From Bacteroidota bacterium (GTDB lineage: Bacteria; Bacteroidota; Bacteroidia; Chitinophagales; Chitinophagaceae): DNA of 12,793 nt. Of this stretch, positions 7,951-12,793 are shown piece by piece (the stretch's first letter is position 1; every line of letters begins with the position of its first letter). The translations under genes and the position numbers were made by a program. The stretch lies in NCBI GenBank assembly GCA_023386395.1, contig JAEWJV010000228.1:1-12793 (forward strand), given 5' to 3'. Under the pieces are notes generated by a model. It saw nothing but the letters and a program-made list of their open reading frames with translations, did no database searches and was not told where the DNA came from.

Positions 7951-8925
7951 CTAATGGCAAGGCTTAAATTCTTCATCTGTATCTTCAGAAAAAACATTGG
8001 CCAGCAACCATCGGGCTTTGTATATTTTAAGGCCTGCCTGCTGATAGATTACGTTGCCATCAGCATCATTTACTTCATCCGTCCACCATTTTTCTTTTGG
8101 CAACATCATAATAGTTTTATATCCTTCAGGGCCGGATGAAACGGATTTTATATTTACCGTATTTACATCGTTAACTGCAATTACTTTATTATTATCAGGG
8201 CTGAATTTAAAAACACGTTCAGGGGTTGTGAGCCATAAAGAATCTTTATCATAATCAGGATAAAGATCATGGGCATCATCACCATCAATTTTGATTGAAT
8301 CCAATAAAATCAAATCAGGGTGCCGGCAATTAAAATTATAACTGTATTTATATATTTTATTTTTCCCCGCGCTCCATAACACCTGCCGCTTTTTATCCCA
8401 TACAGTATTGTGTGCAAAAGGCAGGTATATTTTTTTTGAATAGACATTATTTGGAAAGTTCAATGTATCTGTATGAAACACCATTAAATAATTACCGGTG
8501 CTGGATGCTGTAACAATATTACCATCAGGAAGCATGGAGGCAGAATGGGTGTTGCCACCGGCATAAGCATAAAACAAAACCTTTTTATCTGCAATGCGTA
8601 TAAGGGCCATGCCGCCACCCGACGCTACAGTCAATATATATTTTGAATTGAAAACAGGTTTTACTTCGCTGATGGCATGAAACCATTCCACATTAGCTGA
8701 ATCAATGCCATCCCTGGCTGGAAGCCATTCCCATGTTGTTTGGCTTTTATTAGCATCAACTATAAGCAAGCGGTTAAGGCTTTGATCCGTTATCAATATT
8801 TGATGTGGCAACGAATCGTTACAAATGGCTTTATAAATATTACCTGCAGATACAACATTTCCAGGGCAAATGATAACAGATACAAACAGTTTGATTAACA
8901 TAATCCTTATAACGTGATGATTCAT
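7951..8925 (-). CDS. Exported DUF6528-like beta-propeller protein of unknown function
   Basis: This 324-aa secreted protein has no assigned function. Its start MNHHVIRIMLIKLFVSVIICPGNVVSAG reads as a signal peptide, with cleavage near residue 27. The rest is a repeated beta-strand pattern (QILITDQSLNRLLIVD, YILTVASGGGMALIRI, NIVTASSTGNYLMVFH, QVLWSAGKNKIYKYS, LWLTTPERVFKFS), each repeat ending a strand and opening the next as in propeller blades. Four repeats carry a His at the same point: H83 (FHAISEV), H127 (THSASMLPDG), H172 (AHNTVWDK) and H219 (AHDLYPD). Spacings are 44, 45 and 47 residues, with K260 in the fifth position. A His ring at the mouth of a propeller channel would fit a metal or catalytic site. 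The ATG overlaps the upstream GDPD stop (ATGA), so the two are probably translationally coupled. A start at M9 is possible but loses that overlap. The DUF6528 assignment is from memory of the family pattern. Confidence 0.75.
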   Translation of the reverse strand: MNHHVIRIMLIKLFVSVIICPGNVVSAGNIYKAICNDSLPHQILITDQSLNRLLIVDANKSQTTWEWLPARDGIDSANVEWFHAISEVKPVFNSKYILTVASGGGMALIRIADKKVLFYAYAGGNTHSASMLPDGNIVTASSTGNYLMVFHTDTLNFPNNVYSKKIYLPFAHNTVWDKKRQVLWSAGKNKIYKYSYNFNCRHPDLILLDSIKIDGDDAHDLYPDYDKDSLWLTTPERVFKFSPDNNKVIAVNDVNTVNIKSVSSGPEGYKTIMMLPKEKWWTDEVNDADGNVIYQQAGLKIYKARWLLANVFSEDTDEEFKPCH

Positions 8926-9884
8926 TTTACTATTTTAAAATATTTCTTTTTGCTGCCGGTCATTTTTTGCAAAGGTTTTATACCTGCCCCGGCTTCAATA
9001 CCAAGGTCTGCTTCAATTATGTCGGCGCCGCTTTTAATTAGCTCCCTGTATTTTTCATACAAGGTAGCCGTGTCTTTTATTATACCTTTTGTAAAATCCT
9101 TATCAATCGTTCTTGAACTGCCTCTTATACACATTGCCCCTTTGGCGTGAATGTAATCAAATATATCTGCTTCTTTTGGTTCTGTATGCGTTACAAATAC
9201 AACAACATTTTCCCATGGCACACCTGATTTATCAAATTCATCCACCGTTTTTTTATCATGAATAAATACGGCTTCCATCATAATATTTTTATCAAGCGCG
9301 TAACATTTTTTTGCATCATCCAACGTATAGGCCATTACCATTGCATTGTTTTCAGCATGATGCTCTTTTACTTTTTTAACACGCACTTCTATTGGTACTT
9401 CTTTCGCATCAATCATCAACATCGTTTTACCTTTTGCCCATTCAAGCACTTCATCAAATGTTGGCATTCTTTCATTGGTAAGATTACCTTCCGTATCTTT
9501 TAAACGCAGCTGTATTAATTCATCCAACGTATGATCTGATATTTTACCATGCCCGTTTGAAGTCCTGTCAAGCGTTGGATCGTGCATTACAACCAAAGCA
9601 CTGTCTTTTGTATAATGCGGATCCATTTCTATCAGCGACCATGTATGCAGCAAAGTATTATTAAATGTTTTAATGCAGTTTTCAGGATAATCCTTTAATG
9701 GGCCGCCCCTATGTGAACTTATAAATGGAATTCTGTCTTTTGAATACTTAAAAAAATCTTTTAGTTCAGCAGAACTCTTTACATCAATAATATGCATTTG
9801 TGCTTCACTTCGAAGCGAAAAACAAAGCAGGAATAATGATGCAAAAGCATACAAACATTTTACAGTAAATGATATTTTTTTCAT
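8922..9884 (-). CDS. Exported glycerophosphodiester phosphodiesterase family protein (GDPD)
   Basis: This is a 320-aa TIM-barrel phosphodiesterase of the GDPD/GlpQ-UgpQ family, known for metal-dependent cleavage of glycerophosphodiesters to glycerol-3-phosphate and an alcohol. A signal peptide (MKKISFTVKCLYAFASLFLLCFSLRSEAQ) exports it. Catalytic and metal motifs are visible: H58-R59-G60 (SSHRGG), P67-E68-N69, E86 and D88 (IEMDPHY), H101-D102 with TLDRTSNG following, D159 and K161 (MIDAKE, where Glu is commoner at the first position), and the final barrel strand GADIIEADL near 286-294. Length is normal and all core residues are present, so it is probably active. It starts 18 nt after the CAPSR sulfatase and its stop overlaps the propeller gene's ATG by 4 nt. 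Placement in a glycan-uptake operon suggests a phosphodiester on or next to the sulfated substrate, although a role in lipid headgroup scavenging is an alternative. Confidence 0.9.
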   Translation of the reverse strand: MKKISFTVKCLYAFASLFLLCFSLRSEAQMHIIDVKSSAELKDFFKYSKDRIPFISSHRGGPLKDYPENCIKTFNNTLLHTWSLIEMDPHYTKDSALVVMHDPTLDRTSNGHGKISDHTLDELIQLRLKDTEGNLTNERMPTFDEVLEWAKGKTMLMIDAKEVPIEVRVKKVKEHHAENNAMVMAYTLDDAKKCYALDKNIMMEAVFIHDKKTVDEFDKSGVPWENVVVFVTHTEPKEADIFDYIHAKGAMCIRGSSRTIDKDFTKGIIKDTATLYEKYRELIKSGADIIEADLGIEAGAGIKPLQKMTGSKKKYFKIVK

Positions 9885-9902
9885 TGTGGTTTATTTATTT
9901 GA

Positions 9903-11288
9903 TTAATTATTGGTGTATGGAAAAAAAGGAGGATCGGGAAGCGAAGCTTCTTTGAAAACCTGCTGAACCTGTTTTACAATTTCAGGATTTTTTCCGGCGA
10001 GGTTTATCTTTTCCCCGGGATCATTTGAAAGATCATATAACTCAATGGCCGCATTTTTATCTTTATACATATTTTGCTGCAGGCCTTTCCATTTGCCAAT
10101 TCTTACAGCCCGGCTATCGAGATAATTTCTTGGCAAATTATTTTCCGGCTTATCCCAGTTATAATTATAGTTGTAATATTCCCAGTATAAATATTTATGC
10201 GCTATTTGTTTTTGATTTAACAGCGAAGGAAGAAAAGAAACACCATCAATTTTTGAAGCCTTTTTTATTCCGGCTGCATCACATATTGTTGGCAGAATAT
10301 CCCAGGATGCACACACATGATTTGATTGCTGGCCAGGCTTTATTCTTCCAGTCCAATGCGCAATAAACGGAACACGTATGCCGCCTTCATTCAACCCGAA
10401 TTTGGCTCCGTTGTAAGGCCCGTTGCCATTAAAGAATTTTGCGAAGGCAAGGTTGGCGCCGTTATCACTTGTGAAGATGATAAGCGTGTTTTCAAATAAG
10501 CCCTTATCCTTTAAAGCCTGTACAATTCTGCCTACATCACTGTCGAGCAACGATATCATGGTGGCATATATTTTAAACATCTCTTTCCAGTCTTTGGAAG
10601 AATACGGCGCACCTGCAGGCAAGGTATATTCCCCATGCGGAAGCGTATAAGGCAGGAATAAAAAGAATGGCTGATCTTTTTTTCTGTTGCTGATATATGT
10701 CAAAGTTTTTGCCGCAAAAAGATGATGGCTATATTGACCACGGGCCTCATTGGCATTGTCTTTTATCTCTATCTTCTTTCCGTTTTCATATAAAAAAGAC
10801 GGGTAATAATTATGTGCTTTTATCTGATCAAGAAAACAGAATGAACTGTCAAATCCCTGCGTTTCCGGGCCATGGCCTTCACCACCTAACCCCCATTTGC
10901 CAAACAATGCTGTTTCATAGCCATCTTGTTTTAACAGCTCTGCAAGAGTCGTTTTATCAGAGGGTATGGCCGGATCTTCTTTTTCATCCGTAAGAAAATT
11001 ACCACGTATAAATGTGTGGCCGGTATGCATGCCTGTAAGCATTGTTTCTCTTGATGGTGCACATACACTTGAGCCGGAATAGTAATCTGTGAATTTAATG
11101 CCACCGGCAGCAAGCGCATCAATATTTGGCGTATATATCATTTGCTGTCCATAACAGCCGAGGCTGCCATAACCAAGATCATCTGCTAATATTACAATGA
11201 TGTTTGGCTTTGTTTGAGCGTTGCTTGTTTTCTGAAAACATGATAAACAGAAAACAAGCATAATTAATAATCTGAACTTCATCTTCAT
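9903..11288 (-). CDS. Exported Cys-type sulfatase with CAPSR core (S1_16/S1_20-like)
   Basis: This 461-aa family S1 sulfatase is exported by a signal peptide (MKMKFRLLIMLVFCLSC...TSNAQ). The probable cleavage is after SNA. The Cys at residue 17 does not sit in a good lipobox. Metal ligands D36-D37 lie in VILADDLGYGSLGCYG. C76 is the formylglycine precursor and R80 its partner in SSVCAPSRETMLTGMHTGH. K131 lies in FGKWGLGGEGHGPETQGFD, where Gly replaces the commoner His of KWHLG. H218 lies in LPHGEY, D275-N276 in TSDNGA, and K296 before EGGIRVPF. The TGHTFIRGN and KWGLG motifs recall subfamilies acting on sulfated Gal/GalNAc (S1_16, S1_20), tentatively. It begins 11 nt after susD and is the first enzyme gene of the operon. 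A second ATG two codons in is equally usable. Confidence 0.94.
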   Translation of the reverse strand: MKMKFRLLIMLVFCLSCFQKTSNAQTKPNIIVILADDLGYGSLGCYGQQMIYTPNIDALAAGGIKFTDYYSGSSVCAPSRETMLTGMHTGHTFIRGNFLTDEKEDPAIPSDKTTLAELLKQDGYETALFGKWGLGGEGHGPETQGFDSSFCFLDQIKAHNYYPSFLYENGKKIEIKDNANEARGQYSHHLFAAKTLTYISNRKKDQPFFLFLPYTLPHGEYTLPAGAPYSSKDWKEMFKIYATMISLLDSDVGRIVQALKDKGLFENTLIIFTSDNGANLAFAKFFNGNGPYNGAKFGLNEGGIRVPFIAHWTGRIKPGQQSNHVCASWDILPTICDAAGIKKASKIDGVSFLPSLLNQKQIAHKYLYWEYYNYNYNWDKPENNLPRNYLDSRAVRIGKWKGLQQNMYKDKNAAIELYDLSNDPGEKINLAGKNPEIVKQVQQVFKEASLPDPPFFPYTNN

Positions 11289-11299
11289 TCCATTAAATT

Positions 11300-12793
11300 T
11301 TAATATCCGGGGTTCTGAACAAGTTTTGTATTCTGATCCAATGCATATTGAGGAATGGGTTGTTTATAGTTTTTTGCTGCATCAAATTTTATGTTGCGCA
11401 CAGGTACTTTTTCATACACCAGTTTACCATTCTGCTCAGTGATCTTCATACCATAAACAGGGTTGTTAAAGATCTCTGTTGCTGTTTTCCAGCGTATGAT
11501 ATCATAAAAATATTTCCCCTCAAATGCAAGCTCAATGCGCCTTTCGTGGCGTATCCGCTTGCGCATATCATCTTTGCTTAAAGCAGCAGGCAACTGCGGC
11601 TGCCCGGCACGCACACGTATAAGGTTTACAGCATCATATACAGATTGATCAGGCCCGTTTAATTCATTTTGTGCTTCTGCATAATTCAATAAAATTTCAG
11701 CATACCTGAGAACGATATAATTGTTTCCATCAAGTGTAACGTTATTGTTTGGTAAGGTTGAATCCTGTGTTTTTTTTACAAAATATCCTGTTCTTCCGCA
11801 GTTGCCTGATTTGCCTGTGAGGTTAATTTCATTTGAATTATTCGGAATCCCCAAACGTGTATACACCACTTTGCCTTTCCAGGTGCTGCCATCATAAATA
11901 ACAGAAGCATAAAATCTTTTTTCACGGTTTGTATAAGGATTATCAGGATTAAACATAGCCGAGCCTTCTGCTTCTGTTTTACCATCAGTAAACTCATATT
12001 CATCAACAATATTTTGGGTAGGATCGCCCGAACCCCAGCCACCGCCTTTGGGCACATCAACCACGCCCTGGTATTGATTGATGCCTTTAGGTTTTAAAAC
12101 AGATGCAAACTGTATATCGAATAAAACTTCTTCATTATTTTCGTTATTCGTATAAAATAAACCGGCATAATCAGGGAATAGACTGTAATTGTTTTCATCC
12201 ATTATCAATTTATTTGTATTAACAGCATCCTGCCATTTGCCTGCATATAATTCTTCTTCACCTTTTAAACCTAAAGCAGCACCTCGTGTGGCACGGCCAA
12301 TATCTTTTCCAGTATAAGAAACCGGCAGATCATCTGCTGCAGCCTGTAATTCAGTTTGTAAAAACTCAACACATTCTTCATAAGTATTTCTTGCATAAAA
12401 AATTTCATCGCCCTGCGTTTCATTGTTAAGTGTTTTGGTAATGATAGGCACTCCAAAATACAGATCGTTTAATTGCTTGTAAAAATATGCGCGCAAAAAC
12501 CTTGCTTCAGCAATCATTTGCTTTTTGGTAGCCTCATCAAAATCAGATGGCGTTATTTTTTCTATAAAAAGATTGCATTTGCGAATATTCGTATACATGT
12601 TTTTCCATTGATTGTCAAACAGTGTATTGGCAGCGCCGTAACTACCCGCATCAAACAATTGCATGGAGGGCAAACCTGCACCGGGACCGTAAGTTGTATT
12701 ATCGGTAAAATTATCCAGCGGCTCGTTGCTTACTTCGCTGGCCACATTGGTAAACACAGTTGGATATGGCCCGGCATTTAAACTGTTATACAT
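11300..12793 (-). CDS. SusD/RagB-family outer-membrane glycan-binding protein, N-terminus missing (runs off right edge)
   Basis: This is the surface glycan-binding partner of a SusC transporter. The visible 497 residues run to the typical SusD end LVQNPGY. Family landmarks are the TPR-like helices (WKNMYTNIRKCNLFIEKI, AEARFLRAYFYKQLNDLYFGVPI at about 95-117, RATRGAALGLKGEEELYAGKW at about 167-187) and the C-terminal SusD domain (IVLRYAEILLNYAEAQNEL at about 360-378, LIRVRAGQPQLP, RHERRIELAFEGKYFYDIIRW at about 416-436). The Met at the window edge is not the start. It falls in the 'YNSL' helix that normally lies some 50-70 residues into SusD, so the lipoprotein signal peptide is beyond the edge. 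A susC is expected just upstream, outside the window. It is followed at 11 nt by the first sulfatase, tying the desulfation genes to this transporter pair. Confidence 0.93.
   Translation of the reverse strand: MYNSLNAGPYPTVFTNVASEVSNEPLDNFTDNTTYGPGAGLPSMQLFDAGSYGAANTLFDNQWKNMYTNIRKCNLFIEKITPSDFDEATKKQMIAEARFLRAYFYKQLNDLYFGVPIITKTLNNETQGDEIFYARNTYEECVEFLQTELQAAADDLPVSYTGKDIGRATRGAALGLKGEEELYAGKWQDAVNTNKLIMDENNYSLFPDYAGLFYTNNENNEEVLFDIQFASVLKPKGINQYQGVVDVPKGGGWGSGDPTQNIVDEYEFTDGKTEAEGSAMFNPDNPYTNREKRFYASVIYDGSTWKGKVVYTRLGIPNNSNEINLTGKSGNCGRTGYFVKKTQDSTLPNNNVTLDGNNYIVLRYAEILLNYAEAQNELNGPDQSVYDAVNLIRVRAGQPQLPAALSKDDMRKRIRHERRIELAFEGKYFYDIIRWKTATEIFNNPVYGMKITEQNGKLVYEKVPVRNIKFDAAKNYKQPIPQYALDQNTKLVQNPGY

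Noticed and set aside
10025..10366. 113-codon plus-strand frame opposite the CAPSR sulfatase
   Set aside because: Antisense shadow of a well-supported gene with no independent support.
1..12793. Mobile elements, CRISPR arrays, tRNA or rRNA genes
   Set aside because: No transposase, integrase, terminal inverted repeats, regularly spaced repeats or tRNA cloverleaf was seen on either strand.

Overview
The window is a stretch of a Bacteroidota chromosome, all coded on the minus strand, that holds the back half of one polysaccharide-utilisation-like locus and the front of the next. SusC/SusD pairs, a FecR/DUF4974 anti-sigma protein, a SusC carrying an STN signalling domain, AT-rich intergenic gaps and exported proteins whose signal peptides end in A-Q all fit this phylum. 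A soil or aquatic lineage such as Chitinophagaceae is plausible but cannot be fixed from this sequence.

In transcription order (high to low coordinates), locus A has the 3' 1.5 kb of a susD-like gene (its 5' end and the expected susC partner lie beyond the right edge), a sulfatase with a CAPSR core, a glycerophosphodiester phosphodiesterase (GDPD), a DUF6528-like beta-propeller protein whose ATG overlaps the GDPD stop, and, after a 77-nt AT-rich gap, a CTPSR sulfatase and a CSASR sulfatase. Except for the 77-nt gap, spacings run from a 4-nt overlap to 22 nt, which fits one operon. A weak hairpin follows the last sulfatase.

Locus B begins with a fecR-like anti-sigma gene, a 208-nt intergenic region containing three closely packed inverted repeats, an STN-type susC and the first 58 codons of a second susD. 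No ECF sigma gene sits beside fecR, which is where one is usually found.

As a working model, SusC/SusD capture a sulfated glycan or glycoconjugate at the outer membrane. The three exported sulfatases come from visibly different subfamilies and remove different sulfate esters. The GDPD and the propeller protein probably act on a non-sulfate part of the same substrate. FecR and the STN domain of SusC would sense substrate uptake and release a sigma factor encoded elsewhere. No glycoside hydrolase, recognised polysaccharide lyase or sulfatase-maturation enzyme is present in the window. The most unusual part is the translationally coupled GDPD-propeller pair within a sulfatase operon. The propeller carries four histidines spaced one blade apart, suggesting a metal or catalytic site in a family with no assigned function.
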